Assembly (NCBI RefSeq): GCF_000524195.1
Contig: NW_020170450.1
Location: 124,001 to 188,000 of the forward strand
DNA: 64,000 nt
From: Echinococcus granulosus
Lineage: Eukaryota > Platyhelminthes > Cestoda > Cyclophyllidea > Taeniidae
Direction of reading: 5' to 3'
Both the position numbers and the translations under genes were made by a program. The notes below the pieces were generated by a model. The model was not told where the DNA came from. It ran no database searches and was given only the letters and a program-made list of their open reading frames with translations. This document shows positions 11,701 to 23,100 of the stretch, piece by piece; positions within the stretch are counted from its first letter, which is position 1, and each line of letters starts with the position of its first letter.

Positions 11701-14318
11701 TTTTTTTATTGGTTGAACTTGCAGTTAGAATTCCGGTTTCTTACCTCTAACCCTCTTTGTATTGTTGTCTGGAAAACGGTTAAAGAGCTGTCTTTTAGAT
11801 CGACAAAACTTAATTTCCGAACCATTGAGCTGATTTGGGCCACTGTTAGTGGTATATTTAGGGTCCGATTTGCATATTTCTAGCAGCTTTCTTATTTTCA
11901 CATAGACCTGTCTTTAAGCTGGATTTCAATAAGTCTATAATTATAAATTGCTCATGTTTTAATTTAGTTGTTTTCATGCATGGGTATGAGTAGATTACAT
12001 AACGAAACGGTTGAAATCGATGTGGTACGCTCCTAGTGTGTGTAAACTCGTTTGCTTTCTTCTGAAGTGCTTTTTTTTCAAAATTAGCAGCATATTCAGT
12101 CATCAAAACTACTGTGCAGACCTTTGGAAGCTCGCTTCGTCCTACATTTCCACTTCTTTTGTTTAATGTGAAGCGAATTTTATCAGATCCTCAAACTGCT
12201 TCATCGTTGGGTTGGTATTCTGTCCAAATCTCGAAGTAGCAGCTTTCTCATCCCCATCAATGTCCAATGGCTGTAGGAGGAGACCTTGCTAGAAAATGGG
12301 GATACTCTGCTTGGGATTAAAAAAAACCTGGGAATAATACTTTCCTTCCCTGGTACAAACTTGTTTCTGCTGCAATGAGTAGATGTGAAAGAACCTTTGT
12401 CCATTAAATTGTGTATCTTTCAAATGCGTGGTGTATCTAGTCATGAAGGTAAATGGAGCTCTCGTATGTGTTTCCAGAAGCAAATCTTAATGTGGCGCTG
12501 AGCTGCTTTAGCCAAAAAGCGAAGTACGTTTGTGCTGCTGTTGCCATGTTCTTTGTTGTGCCTATCCTCTAGATTTTTGGTTCTGTGGATGTTTTGCCTT
12601 CATTTTATTTCTTTTTTGAATGACCATTAGGAAGCACAAATAGACAGGCCGCTCCTTCAAATGAACCAATGCCAAATCCATGGGCACCGCCACAACAACA
12701 AACTGAGACCACGCCAGCTACAGCTGCTACAACTGGGGGAGGAGGGACTCAAACAACCACATCAACTTTGTCGGGAGGGGGGGCAACGACCACCTCGCTT
12801 CTTGGTGGGATTCCCTTTAACCCCGAGACCATGTCATCGGCGTTCCAAGCGCCCTATGTGCGCCAGATGCTCGATGTGATGGCATCAAATCCGGAGACAT
12901 TTGAGGCCTTTCTGTCAGCGAATCCAGTGTGGAGTTCAGCTAGTCAGGACCCGGCGATGCGGGAGAATTTACGTCGAATGTTGCCACAACTAGCGAGGCA
13001 GATGAGTCGACCTGGTTTTGTCGAGATGCTTTCAAATCCACGAGCAATGAGAGTGAGTTGTTTTGTTTAGTGGCTGTGAAATTTTGGCCAAATCATTAGG
13101 TTTCATCGAGGAATTTTAGCCTTTGTTGAGGAGTTTTTAGCTATGGACACTTTCATGCCGTTTACGAATAAGTTCACCTACTTCAAATATTGATGGTTTG
13201 ACCGTCTTATCAGCATCAAGTAAATGAATAGTAACTTTTGGGTCACCTTAGCCCTACGCTCAAGCCAACTAAACAGATTACTGTTTTGATCAATGGACAT
13301 GCATCCATTGGTTTGGAGTTGCATTGATGGAACCTCATGTGTTGTTTTCTGTGCAAACTTATCCAGTGTTTTGTTATTGAACAGTTGCCTTTTGTCAGCT
13401 TTAAGCAACAGACTATCTAGCGCGTTGTTAGTGCCTTGAGAGTGAAGGATCCTCCTTTTCGAATCGATTTTAACTCCTTAGTTGTGTCAACTTACAGATT
13501 TATTGCAGGTTTTCCTTACACGATAAATTTGTGAGATTTCCTGCTTTATGTGATCAACCCTTGTCAAGACATGAATGATAGCATTTTTGAAGGGCCCTTT
13601 AGCTCTAACAAGTCAATAATCGGCAAAAAAGGTTGGTTAGCACAAGCAGCGGATAGAGGGGGTATTTTGGGCGTGGACCCCGCCCAGATGGTCGATGCTA
13701 CGCTTGAAGGTGCGCCAATGTCAGGTGTGGTAGCCCCATGCCTGTATTTAATCCCCTTCATTGATTGGCAGAATTTCATCTCTCTGAGGGTGTTCCAGTG
13801 ACACCTCGCCTGTTTGCAGACTCTTCAAATCAACATGTGCTTCTTCATAATGTTTACCATGGAGTAGTCAATGAAGTGCTTCTCTGTTGAGGCCGTGGCG
13901 TGGTACTTTGCAACCATTTCGTTGGCATTAGCTAATTGCTTTGCTTCTGACAGGCTATTTAGTGGTGGTACCAGTGGATTGCCTTCTCTCATGGCATGTC
14001 GCACAGCTGTCAGTTGAGGTCGTTTCGGATGGGGGTGACCGATTTGCCCTGACTTTTCTCCGAACCGAACCACGTTCACGTCTCAGTGTGTACGTGTGTG
14101 TGTGTGTGTGTGTGTGGCGACTGCTGTGCTTATTGGCCGTCGTGTTTCGCGAGGCGTTGCATTGCAGGAAAATGCTGTCATGTGTGTTTCAAGAACACCT
14201 TCCAATTTGTGGTGTCGAGTTCTGTGACACTGCGGCTGGTTTTGCACTGGGATATGTGATCTGGGGTCTGACTTGAATCTCATTGCATGTTTTAACTCGA
14301 GGGCACAGTGCTACACTC

Positions 14319-14355
<37 letters not shown>

Positions 14356-17189
14356 CGCTGGTTTTCTACTCTGAGCTGAGCATCACAAGCACACCCAAGC
14401 AACCACGTACACACACACGCGGACACGTGATGTGTTGTTTGTCAGGCTGTGATGGCTGGTGCGGCGTCAAATGCAGTGTTGTAAACAGGTTGTTTGAGTT
14501 GAGGGAAGTGAGGCGGATGCGTGTGGTTTTTGGTCGGCGAGTGATTTGCGTGGTAGAACCGATGACAAAAGAACAGCCAGCCGGTGTCGTGTTGGAGGCA
14601 TGAAACATGTGGACTGTGTTGGTGGCGAACTTGCCTCCGAGACGGGGTCAGGTGGTGAGTGCGTTATCGCGTAGATGGACGGGCTTCCTTGGTGGTGGTA
14701 GAATGATCAAGTTTGTTGGATGGTGTGTGAGAGCCTGACGCCACTGTGTTCTGCTGAGTGGGTCAAGGAGAATGTCGAGTAGTGGTACCCCTGTGGGGGA
14801 TTCATGAGACCAACGGCACGTGACGACTCAGCACGCTGCAGTCAGTCCACTGGCCGACGTGTTGAGTGAGGTGCCTAACTTCGTTGTGGTAGGTCACCTC
14901 AGAACTCTTCTTGGTCACAGCAGTGGGCGAAGTTGAGGCCAAGGCGGAGCTTCACTCTGAGATATATTGAACACGTTTTGTTATCTTTTCGATTGCGCTG
15001 GATTTCCTCCCCTACCTGGTATACTTTTTGCTAGTAGCAGCTTGCTTTTTATGCCTCTGAAGTGCGGTATTTGACATCACTGAACCACCAAAAGTACAAC
15101 AACAACAATACGCGTATCGTAGCCTGCCGAAGACGTCGCTTCTTTGTTGAACTATGGTGAGTCCCTAACGAAGCTGGCGGATTCTGTCACCTTCGATTGA
15201 CCGATGTATGTATCTTTGGTTGTTTTGGAGACATTGGATCTACTGATTCTCTGAAATTGTCTGTATCAATCAACTTTCTCCCGAGACCGATCTTTCTATA
15301 GGACGATTGGGCTTTGTTGTTGGGATTTTAATGGTCAATATTGGGGTGCATTAATTTCTGCCAGCTTAGGGTCGGAAAAGTTGTCGTTTGGGGCTTGGTT
15401 GAAGGCAGAGGGCAAATGCTTTGTACCTGTATTGTAATCACAAAGTTACTTTCGGCGGCGCCTGTCGCCTTGATGCCATTACAGATGCAGCCTTGTGTGC
15501 GTGTGTATGGTGTGGTTTGGATCAGCTAGCATCACGTGAGAGAGTGAGCGCTGCGCGTAACTGCGTTCTCTGTCACCTGCCTCTTGCACCACATTTGCGT
15601 GCCGCTGTGTGCATGAGAAGTCCCCTTTCCACAAGTACATTCAAATTGTCCGACGAAAATCGGCGGATCCCCACGCCACATCGCAGCCGCCTCAGTTTTC
15701 TCCCCTGGATGTGGAGTGTTGTGCTGACCAAATCAAGAGTGGCCTAAATCGCTCCGTAGACCTCAATCTGACCTCTCACTCAAAGTGTCAACTCACGCAC
15801 CTTTGGATTCCAATTTTTGTGAATTTATCTTCAGGAGTTGAAGCTCAAGGTCGCGTGACCAAACCCAGGCAAAATATTTGCCATCTTTCAAGTCGTATGG
15901 GGTCGCATTACCTACATCTGTGCCCACTTGTTACTGCACTCGTCTACTTAATTTGCTTTTCATTAGTGTATGAAGTCTTTGTACTCAATTAATTGGTTTG
16001 GTTCTTGAGGTATTATACCAAATAATTGTCCTTTCTTTTACCACCAGCTACTGACTAATTTGTAAGTACTATATTTCCAACCCACGCAAATTTTTGTATC
16101 CACTTTGTCGCCATCTTCATCTGCTCACGACCCTGTCAGTGGTGTGTCTGGTAGTTCCCTCCTCACCTTTCTGACTACTAGCTCATTTATCTAGCCATTG
16201 TCGTGTTGACTGCCTTAAGCAGTATGTGGCACATTACGCCTTGATAGGCAATGGCGCAAATTCAAGAGGGTCTTCGAATCCTCCAAGAGGAGGCGCCGGA
16301 CGTCTTCTCCAGCATGACGAACATCAGTGGCGGTGCTTTCAGTGCTGCCACAACCGATCTCGCCACCACCACCACCACCACTGCTTCATCGACTGAGTCT
16401 ACTGCTTCGGAAGGAACGGAAGGCACTGCTGCCATCACACCCCCACCTACCAATACCTCGTCGCTAGGCAATGTGGAATTGGCCTCGCTTATGGCCAGCC
16501 TTCTCAATGTTGCCCCATCGGGACAAGATCCTGTACGTCAGCAATTCTATTTGTTATCAGCAGCACTCCTCTTTAGATGTCCCTCTAGGCTACTTGTGCT
16601 ATTGTTTCAGTAGTACTCTCATTGCTTCCACCTACCTCAAGCGATTTTCAGTAGTATCGGCTTAGGTGATGCAATTTGGAAGTTTGCTGAAAGGCAATAG
16701 TACTGCCTGTGTGCTGGCTATCTCCGTCGGTTCCATTCCCTTCTAAGCTCTAAGCCGCTTAGTAACGTGTTTATCTTCTAGCTTCGAAGCAGTGTGCTTT
16801 TTATTAGACAGCTTGCTTGTGATGTAAGTGGCCGCATATGTTTTTTGGCGTAGTCGTCAATCACGCCCTGCGAGGTCCTCATTGATGGCAGTTTTGCGGA
16901 GGTCACTATGTTGCGTTTTCCCGCCCTTCCCCCCTTTTAGGGTAATGTGCAGCAACTGCCTCCAGAAGTAAGGTACGCCTCGCAGCTGCAAACGCTTGCC
17001 AGCATGGGATTCACCAATCAGTCTGCCAACCTGCAAGGTATGTCCCAACTCCTCATTCTGCCGGTGCCCACGCATGCAATTGGCCTAACGATGTGCGGCT
17101 CTTTTCTCCATTCCTCTTTTGCAGCCTTAATCTTCAGCCACGGGGACGTAAACGCAGCAATCGATCGACTTTTGGGTCAGGGTAACTAA
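8742..17189 (+). CDS. UBQLN: Ubiquilin (UBL-STI1-UBA proteasome shuttle factor), complete
   Basis: Ubiquilins bind ubiquitinated clients through the UBA domain and the proteasome through the UBL domain, and chaperone hydrophobic segments with their STI1 repeats. Exons: 8742-8822, 8856-8996, 9031-9042, 9075-9225, 9299-9465, 11334-11574, 12631-13052, 16248-16532, 16941-17037, 17125-17189. All are GT-AG with agreeing phases, giving about 553 aa (vertebrate family about 580-620). Residues 3-75 are the UBL (LIYAGKILKDENTLSEHKL, DGLTVHVVIK). Residues 79-128 form a Ser/Thr-rich linker. About 129-265 hold the first STI1 pair (MRNPELLRNVMESPLVQSL, RAVLNLESIPGG, QEPMLNAM). About 270-330 are a low-complexity Gln/Thr/Gly linker opening with PNPWAPP. 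About 335-425 hold the second STI1 pair (APYVRQMLDVMASNPE, MLSNPRAM). About 507-550 are the UBA domain (LASMGFTNQSANLQAL, GDVNAAIDRLLG). The start codon sits directly before the UBL, as expected. A 12-nt exon is required as drawn, and a 15-nt one may be optional. Confidence 0.96.
9031..9042 (+). other. UBQLN: 12-nt microexon of ubiquilin
   Basis: Between the UBL exon and the linker exon, caagttccacag is preceded by tttttatag and followed by gtaagt. It encodes QVPQ in frame and is bounded by introns of 34 nt (8997-9030) and 32 nt (9043-9074). The preceding intron 8823-8855 is also only 33 nt, so tiny introns are normal in this part of the gene. Skipping the microexon would also keep the frame. 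Confidence 0.75.
9466..11333 (+). other. Ubiquilin intron, 1.87 kb
   Basis: AT-rich intron between the first and second STI1-coding exons. It contains a 181-codon plus-strand open frame (10447-10992) and an overlapping 127-codon antisense frame (10280-10663). Neither has a recognisable domain, splice context or coding-like composition. No repeat was recognised. Confidence 0.6.
11575..12630 (+). other. Ubiquilin intron containing a possible 15-nt microexon
   Basis: This 1.06-kb interval joins the exons at 11334-11574 and 12631-13052 in frame when removed whole. At 11655-11669 a 15-nt segment is flanked by acag and gtatgt and would add five residues (PRRRR in place of nothing, between G and S) without changing frame. 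The rest shows no coding features. Confidence 0.5.
14094..14117. repeat. (GT)n microsatellite
   Basis: About 12 uninterrupted GT units in the large ubiquilin intron. Confidence 0.95.
14321..14354. repeat. (TG)17 microsatellite
   Basis: Seventeen uninterrupted TG units, 200 bp downstream of the previous GT run in the same intron. Confidence 0.95.
14705..14963 (+). repeat. Dispersed repeat, copy 1 (inverted partner at 18408-18666)
   Basis: A 259-bp segment starting gatcaagtttgttgg reappears as its reverse complement at 18408-18666. By eye the first roughly 225 bp are identical. Differences appear only in the last part (around gggcgaagttgagg against gggtggagttgaag) and similarity fades at the right-hand edge. 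No open frame spans it. Probably part of a mobile element; the family is not identified. Confidence 0.85.
16533..16940 (+). other. Ubiquilin intron, 408 nt
   Basis: Ordinary GT-AG intron (gtacgt ... ccccccttttag) ahead of the exon that begins the UBA domain. Nothing else was seen in it. Confidence 0.7.
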
Positions 17190-18407
17190 TGGATACGCAA
17201 GAAAAAGAGTGATATCGGCGGCTCCTAGACATTGGTGTTTTCCCATCCAACTTTCTCACCTTCTTTCCCCTCTTTTCTACCTTCTGCCATGCCATTGCCA
17301 CCACAGGAAGAGCAGTCGCTGAGTGACAGTCCGTTTGTGCGTGTGTGTGTGTGTGCGTGTACACTCATCGCCCGTTTTTCTGTGTGTACCATCGTCACTT
17401 TTCCTCCTACTTTGCTTCGGCTTGAAGCAACTGTCTGCAAGCCTCCTTCCCCCCCTCCCGTTACCCCTTTTGTGTTTGGTTCGTGCGTGTGCGTGTCTAC
17501 TGCCGCCTCCCTCGATCGATGATTTATACTACTGCACACTATTATTATTGTATGGGCAAAGTAAATATATTGCTGTGTGACATTAACTCGCAAGCTTTTT
17601 GGAATCCACGTAACTCCCTCCCCCTTCCCCCTTTTTTTGATCCTTGTTGGAGAGAGGACCTTGTCCGGTGATTCTTAACTTGGTGATACATTTGGGCGCA
17701 GGTTTGACTTCGTCGCGCACTCAACACTGAGGTAGGTGATCGGAGGTTGTTGAAGTCAAGCCGGGGGGGTCGCTTCCTCTCGGGCGTGAACTTGATCGCG
17801 GAGGTGGGATCTACGTGTTTACTCAGGTCATGGGTGTGTATGGCGTTGACATACGCCCAGTGACGGATCACAGATGCCTTCACCTGAATGAAATCGGCAC
17901 CTGGGAGTCATTTTTTCATGTTGCTGACCCGTCTTTTTTAATTAATGGTGGCTGGCCTTGGTCCCAGTTCATTAAACTACTGAAGTCTCTGTAAGTAGCA
18001 ACTCGTGACGCAGACCTGATTATGGGGTGTCGCTACTCCACCGAGTGGAATTCGCGTTACCTACGCTAAGTATTTTCCTAGATTGCTCACCATGAAGCAT
18101 GGAATCTCTCTAAAATGCCTTTTTTTCTCGTGGAAACGGATTTTTTGAGCTGTAGTTGGGCATTTGGAATTGGGAAGAGTTTGCAACGCAACCTTCTCTT
18201 CTTCATACTCGAAGAATACGTGTCGCTGTTGGCAGCGCGGTACAACTCGTGAGTGGATGCGAAAGGTTTCGGTCACATTGCACCGATTCAGGTGCCGTTG
18301 TGAAATAAATAGAACTTGTTTCGTGCTGTTGGGAAGTATGCTTTTGATGTGTGTTTAGCAGTGCCGGCGACCTGTCGAATGCACCATTCAATCAGCTTAT
18401 TCACTGG
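17190..18407. other. Ubiquilin 3' flank and intergenic spacer
   Basis: Sequence after the ubiquilin stop, which should include its 3' untranslated region. It carries a GT/GC-rich microsatellite at 17333-17358 and pyrimidine-rich runs. A plus-strand AATAAA lies at 18304-18309, over 1.1 kb past the stop, so it is only a weak candidate polyadenylation signal. The stretch 17680-17900 is GC-rich and may belong to the same insertion as the inverted repeat. No gene is recognised. Confidence 0.45.
17333..17358. repeat. Imperfect (GT)n microsatellite
   Basis: GT run interrupted by two GC steps, just downstream of the ubiquilin stop. Confidence 0.85.
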
Positions 18408-18666
18408 ATCTCGGCATGAAGCCCCGCCTTGGCTTCAACTCCACCCACTGCTGTGACCAAGAAGAGTTCTGAGGTGACCTACCACAACGAAGTTAGGCAC
18501 CTCACTCAACACGTCGGCCAGTGGACTGACTGCAGCGTGCTGAGTCGTCACGTGCCGTTGGTCTCATGAATCCCCCACAGGGGTACCACTACTCGACATT
18601 CTCCTTGACCCACTCAGCAGAACACAGTGGCGTCAGGCTCTCACACACCATCCAACAAACTTGATC
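18408..18666 (-). repeat. Dispersed repeat, copy 2 (reverse complement of 14705-14963), cut by assembly gap
   Basis: Reverse complement of the 259-bp repeat in the ubiquilin intron. The match runs right up to the first N, so the copy is truncated by the gap rather than by biology. Sequence right of the gap does not resemble the continuation of copy 1. Confidence 0.85.
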
Positions 18667-18766
18667 NNNNNNNNNNNNNNNNNNNNNNNNNNNNNNNNNN
18701 NNNNNNNNNNNNNNNNNNNNNNNNNNNNNNNNNNNNNNNNNNNNNNNNNNNNNNNNNNNNNNNNNN
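18667..18766. other. Assembly gap (100 N)
   Basis: Exactly 100 N, the usual placeholder for a gap of unknown size. It lies at the edge of a repeat, a common place for assemblies to break. Confidence 0.99.
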
Positions 18767-19130
18767 AGTAGCGTCAACTATCTACGGGGCTTGTGGTGTC
18801 AAGCTCAGAGGAGAAAATTGACACGTCACCAAGTGTAGAAGACTATTTGTAATCCCTTGAAGCCTTTTTGCCCAGAAATACTTTTCCACTCTCCACTTTT
18901 CTTTCTTCAAATTAGCACTTTCTACATTATTGCACTTTCCGAAGGTGAATAGGACAGGTAGTCATTTTCCAACCCCGGACATCTTCCTTTTAGTTGGTTC
19001 GTTTTTTTCCTTATTGACAGAAGTGTGTGGTAAAATGGAAGAGATAAGAACCTTGGATGGTAGAGAGGGGGAGGGGGGTTGAAAGGGGAAAATCATTTAA
19101 TCTCTGTTCTTTATAATTTTTTTGTTTCAG
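18767..19130. other. Non-coding stretch after the gap
   Basis: No coding frame or repeat recognised. It ends in a strong splice-acceptor-like tract (tttttttgtttcag, 19117-19130) on the plus strand. Confidence 0.4.
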
Positions 19131-19265
19131 TCAAGGCTAGTTCTACTCGTTGTAATCGTTTGAGCATCAAAGATAAGAAGAAGAAGAAGTCACGGAGTTT
19201 TCCTTTTCAACTTAGTACTACAGGAGTTAGTGACAGCATCACTTTTGTTGCATCAAAATATATAT
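19131..19265 (+). CDS. Candidate internal exon of an unidentified plus-strand gene
   Basis: A 135-nt segment has a textbook acceptor before it (a T-rich tract ending tttcag) and a textbook donor after it (gtaagt at 19266). Only one frame is open: two bases complete a split codon, then 44 codons, then one base of the next. The peptide includes RLSIKDKKKKKSRSFPF and STTGVSDSITFVASKYI. I do not recognise a family, and no matching neighbour exon was found; upstream partners could lie in the N gap. The opposite strand holds only the tail of the Par-3-like gene. It may be chance, or one exon of a small nested or overlapping gene. Confidence 0.35.
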
Positions 19266-19573
19266 GTAAGTTGCATACTTCTTATCAATCGACAAATGAA
19301 GTGCAGAAATGTACAATGGGGCGGGAGAGGGTGGGAGGACTGTCATGAAAGGAATGTAGACTGATAGAGATATATACTTGACAATTTGCATAGGGCTTTG
19401 ATGGGTACAGGCAATGCATATACTCGTTGGGATGGGAGATCTAAAAAGTAGAGGGATGATTGTGTCTACTTAATCAAGTCAGTAGTTAGTATTTTATAAA
19501 GCCACCACGTGTGTATTTTTAAATGCTTTTGTGGTACGATCGGCTATGCTGGTAAAATTTTAGTCCAAAAATG

Positions 19574-19579
19574 TTTATT
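19574..19579 (-). promoter_or_regulatory. Possible polyadenylation signal of the Par-3-like gene
   Basis: The plus-strand tttatt reads AATAAA on the minus strand, 162 nt past the putative stop of the Par-3-like gene. It is well placed for the end of its last exon. Confidence 0.45.
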
Positions 19580-19740
19580 AGGGAGCTTCTCTTAGAAGTG
19601 CTCACTTAAGCTGGAACAGATGATGCAGTTCCCAGCCCTCTGTGATTACGGTAAGCCTACTCCTTTGAAGACCGCTTTGGTGCCACAGTGCTAAATAAAC
19701 CCTTAACTAGCTCACTCTTAATCATCACCACTTTGAAGAC

Positions 19741-20112
19741 TCACCACTTTTCAGCAGAGGCCTTTTTCATCTGCGACACAGCGGCACTTTTTGAAGGCTG
19801 TGATAACGGGGGTGCATTCCGGATGGGATTGGGGGCTACTCTCTTTTTTCTCAAGGTCGACGGACTAGATGCATTGTCCTCAAGACCACCGACATTGATC
19901 TTGACAACCGCTTCGGTGGTAGATGAGGCGGTGGTGGCGGTTGTATTGGTGGCATGGACATCGGCGGAGATTCGAAGTGCGTGGCACGACGCCTCCATGG
20001 TACTACTATTGGGTGACGAGAGGAGCAAAGCAGAGCTCCTACCAATGTCCATTCGTGGAGCCGCTTCGGAGGCGGTAGTGGAGGCAGTTTCTAGCCCGAA
20101 AATGGAACCGAT
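19741..20112 (-). other. Par-3-like gene, last exon
   Basis: In frame after GHT of the preceding PDZ3 exon, this exon encodes 123 residues that are Ser/Thr/Ala-rich with a basic patch (LRKKRVAPNPIRN), ending AEKW and TGA. The acceptor is cccaaaaaag. The final codons overlap a strong donor (aagtg|gtgagt), so an alternative splice just before the stop is possible. Confidence 0.65.
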
Positions 20113-23100
20113 CTTTTTTGGGAGGAAAGAGCAAAGAAAAAGCTTAAATTATGTTAAAATTTAAAAAAGGACATTTAAGCGGAAATGTTTCTTTCACCAC
20201 GAGGCAGTGCAAGCGTTGAGAGTGGTAATCGTTAAGATTAACATGCCAGAAGAGGGTAAAAGCGCACGTACTTAAACATATTTAAGTAACCGTTTTATTG
20301 CCAAAAAGTTACTGCTCTTGGGGGATATTCAAGTAGTGGAAAAGGTAAATGGAGACCCAAATTATTCGCAAATTTGTGTCTTCATTCAATAATATTCGAA
20401 AAGAAATCAGTGCTCATGCTCCATTATTTTAGTGAGTGAAAAGCAATAGAAATAAATGAGGATTCATGCTGCGAGAACCCTAGAAACGACGACATTCAAA
20501 TATCTTACGTTTAAACATGAAAATGTAAATATGGGTCCTAAATTTGAAAAAAGGCACTTATTAGTTTTACTTACTCATTTGACAATAAAACGAAAAGGTG
20601 CTCGAGTTCATTTAAGATGTGTCATAGCCATGAAGAATCGGATGTAATGGTTTCTTAACCACAAATGGCATATTTGTCTTAACTCAAATGACGGAGTTGT
20701 TTTGGCTTGCTTGCGAGGCAAAGGCGATTCACAATGTTCAAGTGAATACTTCAGTTTATAGACCCAACTAAAAATTCGGCCCCTTCCCCTTTATTTGAAG
20801 AAAATGTTGAGGGCAACTTGGTCGTGTTAACAAAACACTTTCATTACTTTAGAGTCTAAGCCCTGCTTACTGTCTCTTAGGCCGCAGAAATCACTTTTCC
20901 AAAAAAAGCGCGAAAGAGGAAAACAGACGAAAAGCGTTGCAAGCAGGCGAGAGGAAAGAAAGAATGTGAAAGAAATGGAAATACCTTTTTTCAAATAATT
21001 GACACTGCTATCGCCTCTCTAGACAATACGAGGGTAGCTGGGTGATGCGAGGAAAAAAGATAATGATTAAGCCAAAATATAGTTATAATTCCTTCTTTTC
21101 CGCTCGTTAAATTAGGTGAAAACACCCCTAAATTTGACACAATAAGTGTTAGCTTTTTATTTATTTCGTAAATCTTGTATTTTTTATAGGATAAAGTGTA
21201 CATCCTACTGATTACTACTACCAGTGGCAAAAATATGTGAATTGGTGGGACTTACAGTGTGACCAGACGCGGAACGCCTATGTCGTACGCGTCGGGCGAT
21301 TAGGAGACGAACGACAGGAAAAGCGGCACTTTGGTCGTTGAAAGAGTTGGAAGGGGAGTTGGGGGTTGCATTGAGGGGTGACAGGGAAGAGATCTGTTTG
21401 AGCACTGCACGCAGCAGCGCCAGAGGATTGGGAGTATTTACTAAGGATATGCCGTTCACCTCGAGTATCTCGTCACCCACGCGGAGTCGACCATCCTATG
21501 ATAAAAAGGATATTAAAATTCCACTTAGATGAAATCAGTCGTTTGCATCTCGTCAGCATTATTTAGTCTGAATAACACAAATTAATAGCCACAACAAGTC
21601 AACACATTTTTGCTGAACTCACCGCGTGCGCGGCACCACCTTCGATAAGCCCCTTGACAAAAATTCCACTCATAGTAGCGGAATTGGGATACCACTCGGG
21701 CAGATCCTCGCGCACGCTGACGCCCAATCTCATGGCTGCCAGACGGTTGCGAATTTTCATGGCAACCCCACTGCCACCGCCATTCAAATCAGTCTCCACA
21801 GGGAGTTGCGCTTCCACGGGCAGCAGGGGAATGTCCAGCTTCAGGTAAACACATTTTTCAAATCGCTAGGAGATAATACAATGGGGTAAATAAAGTGTCC
21901 ACGAATAGGGAGAAGCCTCCAAAATTATGTTTACGGATGAGCGAAAGCTCTCTGTTGTTAAGGTGTCTCACGTATGCTAACATGCAGGCGTTTTTAGTAT
22001 CTCGTGATATGATCTACACAGAGATGACCTGGTGAAAACAACAAACCCGAATTTGTTGGTTAGATACATTACAAAAGTCATAAAATGAGGTCATCTACTG
22101 TGTTTAACTGAATCGTCGAGGACACAACGGAAGGACAAGAACACACAAAAGGCAAATTTGGAGTTAAAGTAAATAGGGGATATAAATAAAGCACCACCTC
22201 AGAATGACTCCCAAGTTGTGAGTCATCCGCGCTGCCCATTCGATGACTTCGAAGGAGTGCGTAGTCTGGACATTGTGGTGACATGCAACCACAAGTGCCC
22301 AGACTCGAACCAGGACTCAATGTTCGATATGCAGGCTCGTTGTCGATGTTCTTCAACGTCGACGCCGGCATTGTCGTGGAAGCCAACCACTGAGATCGTC
22401 TGACGACAAGTTCCACCTCGGAGCCGACAGGTTTTACACGAAGGAGGGAGACTATCTGCGCCTGGGATTTGGTGGACACGTCTTCGCGATCAACCTAAGA
22501 GAATAATGGGTACTTAATTTATTTCAGTAGAGTAACTAATTCGCAACATCTTAGCATTTATGTTTAATACACCTCGATGCTTATTTGTGATTTTTTACGA
22601 AAAAGGAAACATATTTTCCCAAAAAACTGCTTTAGCTATTTAAAACCCTCTTTTCCTGTAGAACTGAGCTCTATCTGTCCTTTGAGGCAAATGTCAACCA
22701 AGCGAGACAAGTACGCGAATAGCTCACCTTCAAAAGGCGGTCTCCAACTCGTAGGGAACCGTCTTTTAGAGCCACTCCACCGGGAATTATGCTCTTAACG
22801 CAAACTGCTCTTCCATAAATTGGCATCAAATGGAGAGTTTGGTGTTGCGGCTTCGAGGTAGACTGTTGAAGCTGTGTTTTGGCCGAGGATGCGTGGTCTG
22901 TTGAATAGACGCCCAAAAACACCTCCCGTGTAGTTAAACTAAATCCCAAACCGGCGGCAGCTGAAATCACATAAGTAGGGTGTTAATGCCGCCCTGGTGA
23001 AATTCTCGTTAAGTGATTATTTGAATGGCCAGAGACCACCGTTAACGTCGTTAATCGTGTTTCTGTCTTCGAGCTTTCGAATCTTACATAAGTTCAATTT

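Larger units (their letters stand above)
13053..16247 (+). other. Ubiquilin intron, 3.2 kb, repeat-rich
   Basis: Longest intron of the gene, between the two halves of the second STI1 pair (MLSNPRAMR | AMAQIQEGL). It contains two GT microsatellites and one copy of an inverted repeat. From about 13950 to 14960 the plus strand is unusually rich in G and T compared with the rest of the intron, which suggests an inserted mobile element. No reverse transcriptase, transposase or other element protein was recognised. Confidence 0.6.
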
